A stretch of 64,000 bases of DNA from Alistipes sp. (GCA_017463615.1 JAFTOU010000016.1:248001-312000); one strand, 5' to 3'; counted from the stretch's first letter, positions 1 to 9,041 are shown. Translations and numbers: made by a program. The notes: generated by a model from the sequence alone, not told the origin.

Positions 1-930
1 GTGCAGGGATACATCACCGACATCCATGTCAAGGAGGGCTCTATTGTAAAGAAGGGTCAGACCCTCTTTACCATTGACCAAGTGCCTTACGAGGCGGCGC
101 TGCAGACGGCTATTGCCAATGTAGATGTTGCGCAGGCGTCTGTAGATGCGGCGGAGCTGACGACAAACAGTAAGGAGCAGCTCTTCAAGCAGAATATCAT
201 CTCTGAGTTTGACCTCAACATGGCACGCACACAGCTTGCCAGCCAGCGCGCAACACTTGCACAGGCGAAAGCAAACGAGGTAAATGCCCGCAACAACCTC
301 TCCTACACCCTTGTAAAGAGTCCTGCCGACGGTGTTATCGGTACGCTCCCATTCCGTGTAGGTACGCTGGTGAGCCCGTCGGACTCTACGCCGATGACAT
401 CCGTATCTGATAACTCGGAGATGTATGTCTACTTCTCCATGACCGAGAGTCAGGTGCTCTCCCTCACCCGCGAGCACGGCTCACTGGAGGCGGCACTCAA
501 GGCTATGCCATCTATTGAGCTGCAGCTGAGCGACGGCACTATCTACAAGGAGAAGGGTCGCATAGAGGCTATCTCCGGTATCATTGACCCAACGACCGGC
601 TCAGTAACTGTCCGCGCCAAGTTCCCGAACTACAGCCGTCTGCTGCTCTCAGGAGGCTCGGGAAATGTTATCCTGCCACACAAGGCGGAGGGTTGCATCG
701 TAATTCCGCAGTCGGCAACCTTTGAGATTCAGGACAAGGTCTATGTCTACACCCTCAAGCAGGGCAAGGCTGTGAGCAAGATTGTCGGCGTATTCAACAT
801 CAGCAATGGTCGCGAGTATGTCGTAGAGAGCGGTCTGGAGCGCGGCGACACTATCGTTGTTGAGGGTGTTGGTCTGCTGCGCGAGGGCGACAATGTGAAG
901 ATTAAGAAGTTGGTTGAATCGGAGAAATAG
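1..930 (+). CDS. RND efflux periplasmic adaptor (HlyD/AcrA family), 5' end missing
   Basis: This is the membrane-fusion protein that links an inner-membrane RND pump to an outer-membrane channel in the periplasm. The visible 309 residues begin inside the biotinyl-lipoyl-like domain (GYITDIHVKEGSIVKKGQ), run through an Ala/Gln-rich alpha-hairpin at about residues 40-95, return to the second lipoyl half (SPADGVIGTLPF), and finish with the beta-barrel and membrane-proximal domains. The signal peptide or lipobox and roughly the first 60 residues lie upstream of the window, so the GTG at position 1 is not a true start. The pump gene follows after 6 bases and the outer-membrane factor overlaps that gene, giving a complete tripartite operon. 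Substrate cannot be told from sequence. Confidence 0.93.
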   Translation: MQGYITDIHVKEGSIVKKGQTLFTIDQVPYEAALQTAIANVDVAQASVDAAELTTNSKEQLFKQNIISEFDLNMARTQLASQRATLAQAKANEVNARNNLSYTLVKSPADGVIGTLPFRVGTLVSPSDSTPMTSVSDNSEMYVYFSMTESQVLSLTREHGSLEAALKAMPSIELQLSDGTIYKEKGRIEAISGIIDPTTGSVTVRAKFPNYSRLLLSGGSGNVILPHKAEGCIVIPQSATFEIQDKVYVYTLKQGKAVSKIVGVFNISNGREYVVESGLERGDTIVVEGVGLLREGDNVKIKKLVESEK

Positions 931-936
931 CGTACT

Positions 937-3900
937 ATGAACATCAAAACATTCATTGACCGTCCCGTCCTCTCGTCGGTAATCTCTATCGTTATCGTGC
1001 TGGGTGGACTTATCGGACTTGCAATGCTCCCTATTGAGCGCTATCCGAACATCGCCCCACCAACCATCCGCGTGCAGGCAAACTATACAGGTGCAAGTGC
1101 CGAGACTGTACAGAAGGCTGTTGTCGTACCTCTTGAGGAGGCTATCAACGGCGTGGAGAATATGACCTACATGACCTCCAGCGCAACAAACAACGGTAGC
1201 GCCAGCATCGCCGTATACTTCAAGCAGGGCACAGACCCCGATATGGCTGCCGTGAATGTGCAGAACTGCGTTTCGCGTGCTACCCGTCAGCTGCCGTCGG
1301 AGGTTACCGATGTGGGTGTTACGGTGCGTAAGCGACAGACAAACATCCTGGAGCAGATTGCCGTATACAGCCCTAATGGCACCTACGACCGTACATTTAT
1401 CGCCAACTATATCAAGATTAACCTTGTCCCTGCAATCTCCCGTATCCCCGGCGTAGGTGATGTGGAGGTGCGCGGTGCGGACTACAGCATGCGTATCTGG
1501 CTCAAGCCAGATGTTATGGCGCAGTATAAGCTCATCCCTGCCGATATCTCTAACGCGCTGGGCGAACAGAACATCGAGGCGGCAACGGGCTCACTGGGCG
1601 AGAACTCCAACCAAACCTTCCAGTACGCTATGCGCTACAAGGGACGATTAGAGACCCCCGAGCAGTTTGAGAATATCGTTATCCGCGCCCTTGCTAATGG
1701 CGAGGTGCTGCGACTCAAGGATGTTGCCGAGATTGAGCTCGGTACGCAGTCCTATCAGTTTATCGGCGAGGTAAATGGTGCGCCAGGAACATCGTTCAGC
1801 GTCTACCAGACCCCTGGAACAAACGCTACGGAGGTTATCAACCAGATTGATGCTTACCTTGAGAAGGCGAAGCAGGACTTCCCGAAGGATCTGGAGATGG
1901 TCGTGCTCTCAAGCTCCAACGACTTCCTCTACGCCTCTATCAACAATGTGCTCCAGACGCTGCTGGAGGCTATTGTGCTGGTAATCTTGGTAGTGTTCGT
2001 CTTCCTGCGCGATTTGCGCTCTACGCTCATTCCGCTGGTGGCGACTATCGTCTCTATCGTGGGTACATTTATGTTCCTCTACCTGCTGGGCTTCAGTATC
2101 AACCTGCTGACCCTCTTCGCCCTTGTCCTCTCTATCGGTGTGGTTGTGGACGACGCCATCATCGTTGTGGAGGCGGTGCAGAGCAAGTTTGATGCGGGTT
2201 ATAAGTCGGCACACAAGGCCTCGGTAGATGCTATGCACAGCGTAACTACCGCACTGATTACCTCTACACTGGTATTTATGGCGGTGTTTATCCCTGTGTC
2301 GCTGATGGGCGGTACTTCGGGTATCTTCTACACTCAGTTTGGTCTTACCATGGCGGTTGCGGTGGGTATCTCGGCAATCAATGCGCTGACCCTCAGCCCT
2401 GCACTCTGCGCCATGTTCCTCAAGCCGAAGGACGAGAAGGGAAATGTAGTGAAAAAGTCCTTCTCTACCCGTATCTCGGAGGCTATTGAGAGTGGCTTTA
2501 ATGCCGTTACAAACAGATACTTGGGCGGCGTAAACTTCTTCCTGCGTCATCGTTATGTTACTGGCGTTCTTATCGTTATAGGTATCGGCGCGCTGGTATA
2601 CTCTATGAACCACACAAAGACGGGTCTTATCCCGCGCGAGGATATTGGTACTGTGCGTATTGATGTATCTACAGCACCAGGTAGCTCGCTCGCCCACACC
2701 AAGGAGGTTATGGACCGTGTGGACCGCGAGATTGTCAGCCAGATAGACGAGTGCCACGCCTACCTCAACATGGCGGGCTTCGGTATGACTACGGGCGCAG
2801 GTACTTCGTACGGTAACTTCACCCTCCGCCTCAAGCACTGGGACGAGCGTAAGGGCAAGGAGCACAGCGTATTTGACATCATGGACCGCCTGCAGGAGTA
2901 CTCCACAAAGGTCAATGATGCAACCCTCTTCGCCACCTCGCCTGCGATGATTCCGGGATATGGTGCAACAAACGGCTTTGAGCTCCACATTCAGGACCGC
3001 AAGGGTGGTACTACTGAGGACCTTGCAGAGCTGACAAAACTCTTTGTTACCGAGCTTAACGCCCGCCCAGAGATTGGCTCTGCCCGCACATCGTTCAACC
3101 CTAAGTTCCCTCAGTATCAGATAGATGTGGACGCCGTGAAGTGTAAGCGTGCCGGCACATCACCAAAGGAGGTACTTGAGATTCTGAACGGCTACTACGG
3201 CGGTCGCCTCTCAACGCGCTTTAACCGATTTACCAAGCTCTATCAGGTGCAGGTGCAGGCAGACCCGCGCTACCGCGTAGATTTGCAGACGCTCAACAAC
3301 ATCTTCATCCGCATCGGCAACGATATGGCGCCTATCAGCCAGTTTGTCTCGCTCAAGAAGATTTACGCGCCAGAGAACCTCTCGCGCTTCAATATGTTCC
3401 CATCTATCGCCATCAACGGTCGCGCTGCCGACGGCTACTCGTCGGGTGACGCTATCCGCGCGGTGAACGAGGTGGCAAGCGATATTCTGCCAGTGGGCTA
3501 CGGCTTTGACTTCGGAGGTATTGCCCGCGAGGAGGCTACAAGTGGCAACAATACGGCGATAATTTTCGTCATCTGTATCGCCCTTATATACCTGATTCTC
3601 TGCGCATTGTACGAGAGCTTTATGATTCCGTTTGCGGTAATTCTTACCGTGCCGATTGGTCTTTTCGGTAGCTTCGCCTTTGCAAATATGATGGGTTTGG
3701 AGAACAACATCTACCTGCAGACGGGTCTTATTATGCTTATCGGTCTGCTCTCAAAGACCGCCATCCTGATTACCGAGTACGCCTGCGAGCGTCGCCGTCA
3801 GGGGTTGGGTATCATTGAGGCTGCCTACGAGGCAAGTAAGGAGCGTTTCCGCCCAATTATGATGACCGTGCTGACGATGGTGTTCGGTATGATTCCGCTG

Positions 3901-4065
3901 ATGTTCTCTACGGGCGTAGGTGCAAATGGTAACAACACCCTCGGTGCAGGCGTTGTCGGCGGTATGATTATCGGTACACTCGCCCTCATCTTCCTCACCC
4001 CATCGCTCTTTATCATCTTCCAGACCCTGCAGGAGAAGATTGTAAAACCTAAAAAAGCTGAGTAA
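937..4065 (+). CDS. RND multidrug efflux permease, AcrB/MexB (HAE1) type
   Basis: This is a proton-driven inner-membrane exporter, normally a trimer, that passes substrates to the adaptor and outer-membrane factor. The 1042-residue length is normal for the HAE1 group. The N-terminal IDRPVLSSVISIVIVLGG is the usual first transmembrane helix. The proton-relay pair lies in GVVVDDAIIVVEAV (Asp-Asp near residue 405) and the matching lysine in LLSKTAILITEYA (near residue 940). Two large periplasmic loops separate the two halves of six helices each. The gene starts 6 bases after the adaptor and its TAA overlaps the ATG of the outer-membrane factor by one base, so translation is probably coupled. Frequent GGT/GTT codons, as in bamA, hint at strong expression. 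Confidence 0.96.
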   Translation: MNIKTFIDRPVLSSVISIVIVLGGLIGLAMLPIERYPNIAPPTIRVQANYTGASAETVQKAVVVPLEEAINGVENMTYMTSSATNNGSASIAVYFKQGTDPDMAAVNVQNCVSRATRQLPSEVTDVGVTVRKRQTNILEQIAVYSPNGTYDRTFIANYIKINLVPAISRIPGVGDVEVRGADYSMRIWLKPDVMAQYKLIPADISNALGEQNIEAATGSLGENSNQTFQYAMRYKGRLETPEQFENIVIRALANGEVLRLKDVAEIELGTQSYQFIGEVNGAPGTSFSVYQTPGTNATEVINQIDAYLEKAKQDFPKDLEMVVLSSSNDFLYASINNVLQTLLEAIVLVILVVFVFLRDLRSTLIPLVATIVSIVGTFMFLYLLGFSINLLTLFALVLSIGVVVDDAIIVVEAVQSKFDAGYKSAHKASVDAMHSVTTALITSTLVFMAVFIPVSLMGGTSGIFYTQFGLTMAVAVGISAINALTLSPALCAMFLKPKDEKGNVVKKSFSTRISEAIESGFNAVTNRYLGGVNFFLRHRYVTGVLIVIGIGALVYSMNHTKTGLIPREDIGTVRIDVSTAPGSSLAHTKEVMDRVDREIVSQIDECHAYLNMAGFGMTTGAGTSYGNFTLRLKHWDERKGKEHSVFDIMDRLQEYSTKVNDATLFATSPAMIPGYGATNGFELHIQDRKGGTTEDLAELTKLFVTELNARPEIGSARTSFNPKFPQYQIDVDAVKCKRAGTSPKEVLEILNGYYGGRLSTRFNRFTKLYQVQVQADPRYRVDLQTLNNIFIRIGNDMAPISQFVSLKKIYAPENLSRFNMFPSIAINGRAADGYSSGDAIRAVNEVASDILPVGYGFDFGGIAREEATSGNNTAIIFVICIALIYLILCALYESFMIPFAVILTVPIGLFGSFAFANMMGLENNIYLQTGLIMLIGLLSKTAILITEYACERRRQGLGIIEAAYEASKERFRPIMMTVLTMVFGMIPLMFSTGVGANGNNTLGAGVVGGMIIGTLALIFLTPSLFIIFQTLQEKIVKPKKAE

Positions 4066-5471
4066 TGAAACAGATAGTAACAATCATCATTGCAACCCTT
4101 ATAGCCACCAGCTGTACCGTCTACCAGAAGTACACCCGCCCGGAGATTGCCACCGACAACCTCTATGGCGCTATTGAGTGTAGCGACACGGTGACTATCG
4201 CCGACATCTCGTGGCGCGAGTTCTTCACCGACACCCACCTGCAAGCGCTCATTGAGCAGGCACTGGTCTCAAACGCCGATATGCAGATTGCCGCACAGCG
4301 CGTAGTAGAGTCTACAGCTACACTGCGCAGTGCCAAGCTCTCCTTCTTCCCGTCGTTCTCCTTTGACCCATCCTACAACCTCAATGCGCCGCTAAATAGC
4401 AGTCTGTCACATAGTTACACCCTGCCGATAAATGCCAGCTGGGCGATAGATATCAACGGCGCAACGCTCAACAGCAAGCGCAGCGCACAGTCGGCATACG
4501 AGCAGAGCCACCTCTACCGTCAGAGTGTGCAGACAGCCCTCGTTTCGGCAGTAGCAAATAGCTACTACACCCTGCTGATGCTTGACGCTCAGCTCGCCGT
4601 ATCGCGCACAACAGCCGAGTCGTGGCGTGAGAATGTCCGCATCATGAAGGCGATGAAGTTGGCAGGTATGGCAAACGAGGCCTCTGTATCGCAAACCGAG
4701 GCAAATAGCTGGGAGATAGAGGCTTCGCTCCACAACCTTGAGTACAACATCCTGCAGGCGGAGAATGCCCTCGCCCTGCTATTAGGCACCACGCCGCAGA
4801 AGTTCAGCCGCGGCTCTATCTACGAGCAGACCTTCAGCCAGAGCCTCAGCGTAGGCATACCCGCACAGCTACTCTCCCGCCGCGCCGATGTGCGTAGTGC
4901 CGAGCGCACGCTCCAGCAGGCATACTACGCCACAAATATCGCCGAGGGGGCATTTATCCCGTCGCTCACCCTCAGCGGTAGCTTCGGCTGGCAAGACCAG
5001 CTCGGCAAGGCGGTAGCATCGCCAGGCAGCTGGATAGTATCCTTCGCCGCACGATTAGCCACAGATATATTCAACGCGGGCAAGAAGCGAGCAAACCTCG
5101 CCATAGCACGCGCAAGGCAGGAGCAGGCGATGATATCCTTCCGCCACACCCTGCTCACAGCTGGAAATGAGGTGAACAACGCCCTGGCAAAGTGCCAAAC
5201 AGCGCGTAGTAAAACCGACGCCCGCCAGAAGCAGATTGCCGCCCTGGAGAGCGCCGTAAATAGCACCCAGGCGCTTATGCGACACTCCGAGTCTACATAC
5301 CTCGAGGTGCTGACAGCACAGCAGAAACTGCTTAATGCGCAGCTCTCGCAGATAGCCGATAAGTTTGAGGAGATACAGGGAACCATAAACCTCTACTCTG
5401 CCCTCGGCGGCGGCGTAGACCATAACGAGGATATCTCCACCCTCCCAAAACGCGAACGCCGAAAAAAATAG
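4065..5471 (+). CDS. Outer-membrane efflux lipoprotein, TolC/OprM (NodT) family
   Basis: This is the outer-membrane channel of the tripartite efflux system. The precursor begins MKQIVTIIIATLIATSC, a lipoprotein signal with the acylated cysteine at residue 17, as in OprM/NodT-type channels. Two repeated halves rich in Ala, Gln and Ser follow (for example NADMQIAAQRVVEST and ALMRHSESTYLEVLTAQQ), forming the coiled alpha-barrel of the family. LGTTPQ near residue 245 and LPxxLLSRRADVRxAE-like text (IPAQLLSRRADVRSAE) near residue 270 are characteristic. At 468 residues it has normal size. It is the last gene of the operon. Directly after its TAA comes a run of TTGGCCA repeats and then nested hairpin copy A. 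Confidence 0.95.
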   Translation: MKQIVTIIIATLIATSCTVYQKYTRPEIATDNLYGAIECSDTVTIADISWREFFTDTHLQALIEQALVSNADMQIAAQRVVESTATLRSAKLSFFPSFSFDPSYNLNAPLNSSLSHSYTLPINASWAIDINGATLNSKRSAQSAYEQSHLYRQSVQTALVSAVANSYYTLLMLDAQLAVSRTTAESWRENVRIMKAMKLAGMANEASVSQTEANSWEIEASLHNLEYNILQAENALALLLGTTPQKFSRGSIYEQTFSQSLSVGIPAQLLSRRADVRSAERTLQQAYYATNIAEGAFIPSLTLSGSFGWQDQLGKAVASPGSWIVSFAARLATDIFNAGKKRANLAIARARQEQAMISFRHTLLTAGNEVNNALAKCQTARSKTDARQKQIAALESAVNSTQALMRHSESTYLEVLTAQQKLLNAQLSQIADKFEEIQGTINLYSALGGGVDHNEDISTLPKRERRKK

Positions 5472-5503
5472 GCCATTGGCCATTGGCCATTGGCTTTTAG
5501 CTT
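5472..5503. repeat. TTGGCCA / TTAGC short-repeat tract
   Basis: Beginning right after the outer-membrane factor stop codon, the unit GGCCATT is repeated and then changes to GGCTTTTAGC. It is one of several tracts in this window built from units of the form TTAGCYATTRGC, all in intergenic DNA. Downstream a small hairpin (TATCGCTGCGCGATA) and a run of eight G follow before nested hairpin copy A. Confidence 0.7.
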
Positions 5504-5578
5504 TATCAAGGTATCGCTGCGCGATAATGTTTAGGGGGGGGTATAGAATCTGGTGTACCAACCTTCCTCCTTTGTACT

Positions 5579-5709
5579 GTTTTAGCGTCAGAGGGGGTTA
5601 GATGCAACGCTCGGCAAAAAATTCCAGCGATGGATAGTACTTAAAGCGTACAGCCATTGCTGGGATTTTTTGTTAGCGGAAGCAAGTATGCCCCCTATCA
5701 CGCTAAAAC
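5579..5709. repeat. Nested hairpin element, copy A
   Basis: A 131-bp imperfect palindrome. Outer arms GTTTTAGCGT and ACGCTAAAAC flank a second stem (GGGGG with CCCCC), a conserved collar (CGCTCGGCAAAAA facing TTTTTGTTAGCG), and an apical stem CCAGCGATGG/CCATTGCTGG topped by GTAC-loop-GTAC. The element fills the gap between two convergent genes, and the TGA of the aminotransferase (complement of TCA at 5696-5698 by the arm TATCACGC) lies within the right arm. Its arms differ in sequence from other copies yet remain paired. Confidence 0.85.
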
Positions 5710-6870
5710 TCTTCTCAAAGATTCTAGCGCACTCTCCAATGTCGCCCTTGTCGTACCAACATTGAGGCGCATAAATCCCTCGCCCTGCGTGCCAAACATA
5801 CTACCCTCATTGAGGGCGAGGTGGGCGCGCTCCTCAAAGAGTGCGACAAGCTCGCGGTGAGGCAGGTTTAGGGCGCGGCAGTCAAGCCAGACGAGGAAGG
5901 AGGCCTGTGGTCGTATAGGGCGAATTTGCGGGATATACTTAGCACAGTAGTCCACCAGAAACTCAACATTCCCCTCCACATACTCCAGCATCTGCTTTCG
6001 CCACGGCTCGCCATACTTAAAGGCGGCGATGGTTGCGATAGGAGCAAAGAGGTGAGGTGCGCCCAGTTCGTTTGCCTCCAACCAGCCGTAGAACTTCTCG
6101 CGCAGAGTATCATTTGGCACGATGGCGTAGGAGCTGACGATACCTGCGATATTGAATGTCTTTGACGGAGCGCCGAAGGTTATGCTACACTCTGCAGCGC
6201 GCTCCGAGACCGAAGCGAATGGGATATGTTTATGCCCATAGAGTGCCATATCGCAGTGAATCTCGTCCGAGATAACGATAATATTGCGTTCGGCGCAGAA
6301 GTCGGCAAGGCGAGTGAGGGTATCCCTATCCCAGACGATACCTATAGGGTTATGCGGGTTGGCAAGGATGAGCATACGGCACTTATCATCCGCCACAGCG
6401 GCGAGGTTTTCAAAGTCCATGCTATAGCTGCCATCCTCATTCTCGCGCAGCGGGTTATAGACCACCTGACGGCCATTTGCCAGTGGCGTATTGCGGAATG
6501 GGTGGTAGATAGGCGGCTGGATGATGACCTTCTCGTCGGGGGCAACAAAGACATTTATCGCCATACCTATGCCCTTGACAATGCCGGGGATATAGCAGAG
6601 CCAGTGGTGCTCAATCTGCCAGCCGTGGTGGTCGTATATCCACCCCGCGACGGTTGGGCGGTACTGCTCAGGCTCAACGGTATAGCCAAAAATCGGATGC
6701 TCCAAGCGCTCTCGCAGCGCATCGGTGATAAAGTCGGGCGTGCGGAAGTCCATATCGGCAACCCACATAGGCAGTAGGTCATCGCGACCGTAAAACCTCT
6801 GCAACGCATCTATCTTGAGCGCACCGCTACCCTTGCGCGGAATCTGCTCGTCAAAGTTGTATCTCTCCAT
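5698..6870 (-). CDS. PLP-dependent C-S lyase / aminotransferase, PatB-MalY family
   Basis: The protein belongs to fold-type I PLP enzymes of the MalY/PatB group, which typically cleave cystathionine or cysteine (beta-C-S lyase) in the cytoplasm. The family opening is clear (NFDEQIPRKGSGALKID, then DLLPMWVADMDF). NPHNPIG is near residue 173, SDEIHCD near 201, and the PLP-binding lysine is in GAPSKTFNIAG at Lys237. The length, 390 residues, is normal. It lies 19 bases downstream of a Cys/Met-metabolism PLP enzyme, so the two probably form a sulfur amino-acid operon. The last codons (VLA-stop) are written by the right arm of hairpin copy A, so the insertion or growth of that element may have changed the C-terminus. 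Exact substrate is uncertain. Confidence 0.9.
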   Translation of the reverse strand: MERYNFDEQIPRKGSGALKIDALQRFYGRDDLLPMWVADMDFRTPDFITDALRERLEHPIFGYTVEPEQYRPTVAGWIYDHHGWQIEHHWLCYIPGIVKGIGMAINVFVAPDEKVIIQPPIYHPFRNTPLANGRQVVYNPLRENEDGSYSMDFENLAAVADDKCRMLILANPHNPIGIVWDRDTLTRLADFCAERNIIVISDEIHCDMALYGHKHIPFASVSERAAECSITFGAPSKTFNIAGIVSSYAIVPNDTLREKFYGWLEANELGAPHLFAPIATIAAFKYGEPWRKQMLEYVEGNVEFLVDYCAKYIPQIRPIRPQASFLVWLDCRALNLPHRELVALFEERAHLALNEGSMFGTQGEGFMRLNVGTTRATLESALESLRRVLA

Positions 6871-6889
6871 AGTATACTTGGGTTTCTAT

Positions 6890-8062
6890 CTACTCCAGCG
6901 CCTGACGAATATCCTCAAAGATATCATCTACATCCTCCAGACCCACAGATAGGCGGACTGTAGTCTCGCTAATATCCATACTTGCACGCTGCTGGGGTGT
7001 AAAGTTACCAAAAATTGTGCTTGCGGGGTGTATCGCAAGCGATTTATTATCAAAAAGATTTGTCGCACGGCGAATAAGTTTGAGCTTATTGATAAAGTTA
7101 AAGCAGCTCTCCCTATCCTGCAGCTCTATGGTAATCATCGCCCCTGAGCTCTCGCCGAATTGGCGTCTTGCCAAGCTATAGAACGGATTGCTCTCCAACC
7201 CCAGATAGTTCACCCGACGGATAGAGCTAAGCTCGGTGAGTCGCTGGGCGAGCGTCGCCGCATTTGAAGATTGTACGCGATAGCGGGCATCCAAAGTCTC
7301 AAGGCCCAAAGTCTGCATATAGGCGACATGTGGGGTCATATAGGCTCCTAAGTTGAAGAGCATCTCGCCGCTTATAGCCTTGCTAAACTCTGGAAAAGCA
7401 CCATAATCAATAACCAAACCGCCGATAGTCGTCGCCCCGCCCGATATATACTTCGTGGAGGAGACCACCTCTATATCTACACCCAGACTCCGAGCGCTAA
7501 ATTGCGTAAAGGGGATAAGGGTTGTATCTGCCACAAGCGGAATATTGTGACTATGAGCCACCGAGGCAAGTGCCTGCAAATCAGCCACCTCCATCTGCGG
7601 ATTGGTTATAATCTCCAGAAATATACAACAGCAGTTGTCTGTAACTGCCCTCTCCACCGCCTCAACATCCGTAAGATCGCACAGCGCCACCTCTACCCCA
7701 TAGCGCGCCAGCGTTGTTGTGATAAGCGAATAGGTATTTCCAAATAGATGGCGAGAGGTGACAATCTTCCGCCCTGCACCCGCAAGGGCAAGTAGCGTAT
7801 TGCTGATTGCCGCCATGCCCGAATTGAGTGCAACCACCCGCGTAGCCCCTGTGAGCTGCTTAACCTTATTCTCAAAAAATGTCACCGTGGGGTTCATCAC
7901 GCGCGAATAATCGGGGGCAGAACTCACTCCACAGAAGGCATCAACCATATCCGCTGCGTTGTCAAACTCATACGCCACAGTGTGATATACCGGCATTGAT
8001 ATTGCATTGTAGGCATCCCTGCTCTGAAACGGGGTATGCACCGCCTCTGTCTGTCTCTTCAT
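6890..8062 (-). CDS. Cys/Met metabolism PLP enzyme (O-acetylhomoserine sulfhydrylase or cystathionine gamma-synthase type)
   Basis: This cytoplasmic enzyme joins a sulfur nucleophile to an activated homoserine, or cleaves the product, in methionine and cysteine synthesis. The family markers are visible: SMPVYHTVAYEF near residue 22, YSRVMNPTVTFFENKVKQLTG near 52, SGMAAISNTLLAL near 81, and the PLP lysine in SSTKYISGGA at Lys204. The 390-residue length fits cystathionine gamma-synthase/gamma-lyase better than the 420-430 residues usual for MetY. It is the first gene of a two-gene operon with the MalY-type lyase. A -7 box lies at 8087-8094 on the minus strand, giving a leader of about 20 bases. 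Confidence 0.88.
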   Translation of the reverse strand: MKRQTEAVHTPFQSRDAYNAISMPVYHTVAYEFDNAADMVDAFCGVSSAPDYSRVMNPTVTFFENKVKQLTGATRVVALNSGMAAISNTLLALAGAGRKIVTSRHLFGNTYSLITTTLARYGVEVALCDLTDVEAVERAVTDNCCCIFLEIITNPQMEVADLQALASVAHSHNIPLVADTTLIPFTQFSARSLGVDIEVVSSTKYISGGATTIGGLVIDYGAFPEFSKAISGEMLFNLGAYMTPHVAYMQTLGLETLDARYRVQSSNAATLAQRLTELSSIRRVNYLGLESNPFYSLARRQFGESSGAMITIELQDRESCFNFINKLKLIRRATNLFDNKSLAIHPASTIFGNFTPQQRASMDISETTVRLSVGLEDVDDIFEDIRQALE

Positions 8063-8086
8063 CGTAAAAAATATAAAATATTACTG

Positions 8087-8094
8087 CAAAAATA
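8087..8094 (-). promoter_or_regulatory. Bacteroidota -7 box of the sulfur amino-acid operon
   Basis: TATTTTTG on the minus strand matches the Bacteroidota consensus TAnnTTTG. It lies 25 bases before the ATG at 8062, so transcription should start near 8080. No riboswitch-size leader separates it from the gene. Confidence 0.55.
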
Positions 8095-8127
8095 TGCAAA
8101 AATTTCTACCGATGTTCTTAAAAAGCA

Positions 8128-8715
8128 CTATTTTTCAACCTTAATATACTCCGTATAGCGCACCTCGGTGTGGGGATTGGTGCTGATAATCTGCTGTTTA
8201 ATCGCCTTGGTGCCGAAGCGAAAAAATAGAAATTTTCGTGGTACGCGGTAGACAATTTGTTGTAGTGTATCTATGCTGCGGACATCGCAGCTGACGCTGT
8301 CGCGGTAGATTTCGCCCTCAACGCTCACCCAGCTGTCACGCCAACGAAAGAGGCGGACGGTATCCACACGAGAGATTGTATCGCGTACAATAATTGTATC
8401 TCGGACCAGCACTTTGACCTCTACCGTTGTCGCCGTAACACTCCGCGCGGCACTCTCCAACCGCCTGATTTTAACCCCCATATCGCGAATTTTTGCCGCA
8501 TCTGCCGCACGAAGTTCCTCGTACTCGCCCACCCTTAGACGCAGCACCTGAACCTCCGCCGCTGACTCGCCCGCCGCCGTGCGGAAGGTATTAACATCGG
8601 TCATCAGCGCCCTGTTATTACACTCCAAACGCTCGCGCTCCGAGAGCAGATACTTCCCTCCAAAAACAATCACCACAGTAGCCACTACTGCGTAGATAAA
8701 AAGATACTTTTTCAT
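8128..8715 (-). CDS. Single-pass membrane coiled-coil protein, unknown function
   Basis: I do not recognise a characterised family with certainty. The 195-residue protein starts with one membrane helix (LFIYAVVATVVIVFGGKYLL) and continues as a coiled coil of charged heptads to about residue 95. A beta-rich middle contains the repeated valine/aspartate text VRDTIIVRDTISRVDTV, and the end is RYTEYIKVEK. This layout (N-terminal anchor, periplasmic coil) resembles small spanin-like or DUF6549-like proteins found in Bacteroidota prophage regions, which is inference from memory. The start is 4 bases after the stop of the winged-helix protein, so the two are cotranscribed. No other phage genes surround it, so it could be a leftover of a degraded element. 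Confidence 0.7.
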   Translation of the reverse strand: MKKYLFIYAVVATVVIVFGGKYLLSERERLECNNRALMTDVNTFRTAAGESAAEVQVLRLRVGEYEELRAADAAKIRDMGVKIRRLESAARSVTATTVEVKVLVRDTIIVRDTISRVDTVRLFRWRDSWVSVEGEIYRDSVSCDVRSIDTLQQIVYRVPRKFLFFRFGTKAIKQQIISTNPHTEVRYTEYIKVEK

Positions 8716-8719
8716 AGCA

Positions 8720-9025
8720 CTAAATCATATAACTATCATAATTACAAATACTTACTATCGTATAACGATGCGTCGTGCGAAGCTCTATCACCCCCGCCTT
8801 TCGCAGTGCCGCAAGGGCATTTCTCACCTGCTTAACAGTAAGAAATGTCCGCGCCGAGAGCGTTGCAAGCGAGCAGAGCACCTGCCCCCTAACAATCTGC
8901 ACACCTGCAACACAACACTCCTCTTCCGCCGCCATAAAAAGCAACGAAACAAAGAGCTTAAACCGCGCCGCCACACGCCAATGCCGCCCCTCAACAATCT
9001 CCCTTCCTAACTTCAGATAATCCAT
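8720..9025 (-). CDS. Winged-helix protein resembling phage/plasmid replisome organisers
   Basis: The open frame extends upstream to a TTG at 9052, but a -7 box (TACTTTTG) occupies 9042-9049, so the first usable start is the ATG at 9025, giving 101 residues. The protein begins MDYLKLGREIVEGRHW. Its second half reads GQVLCSLATLSARTFLTVKQVRNALAALRKAGVIEL followed by an IVSICNYDSYM ending (written here in pieces of one continuous domain, residues about 45-100). That is the winged-helix pattern of the N-terminal domain of phage replication-initiation proteins in Bacteroidota: helix, turn, recognition helix KQVRNALAAL, then a wing. The DnaC/DnaD-like C-terminal part is absent. Cotranscribed with the downstream membrane coiled-coil gene. 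Confidence 0.68.
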   Translation of the reverse strand: MDYLKLGREIVEGRHWRVAARFKLFVSLLFMAAEEECCVAGVQIVRGQVLCSLATLSARTFLTVKQVRNALAALRKAGVIELRTTHRYTIVSICNYDSYMI

Positions 9026-9041
9026 CACTTCAAATTTTCCA

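Noticed and set aside
1909..2988. 359-codon open frame on the minus strand opposite the RND pump
   Set aside because: It is antisense to a clear pump gene, rich in His/Arg/Glu from reverse reading of common codons, and has no domain or promoter.
5579..5709. Nested hairpins as integron attC sites (structure conserved, sequence variable, GTTAGCG present)
   Set aside because: attC sites need RYYYAAC and GTTRRRY core sites as a pair and a nearby integrase with a gene-cassette array. GTTAGCG does not fit GTTRRRY, no left RYYYAAC was found, and the neighbouring genes are ordinary chromosomal operons in both directions.
8063..8127. S-box or other riboswitch before the sulfur amino-acid operon
   Set aside because: Only 65 bases separate the genes and the predicted leader is about 20 bases, too short for such a riboswitch.
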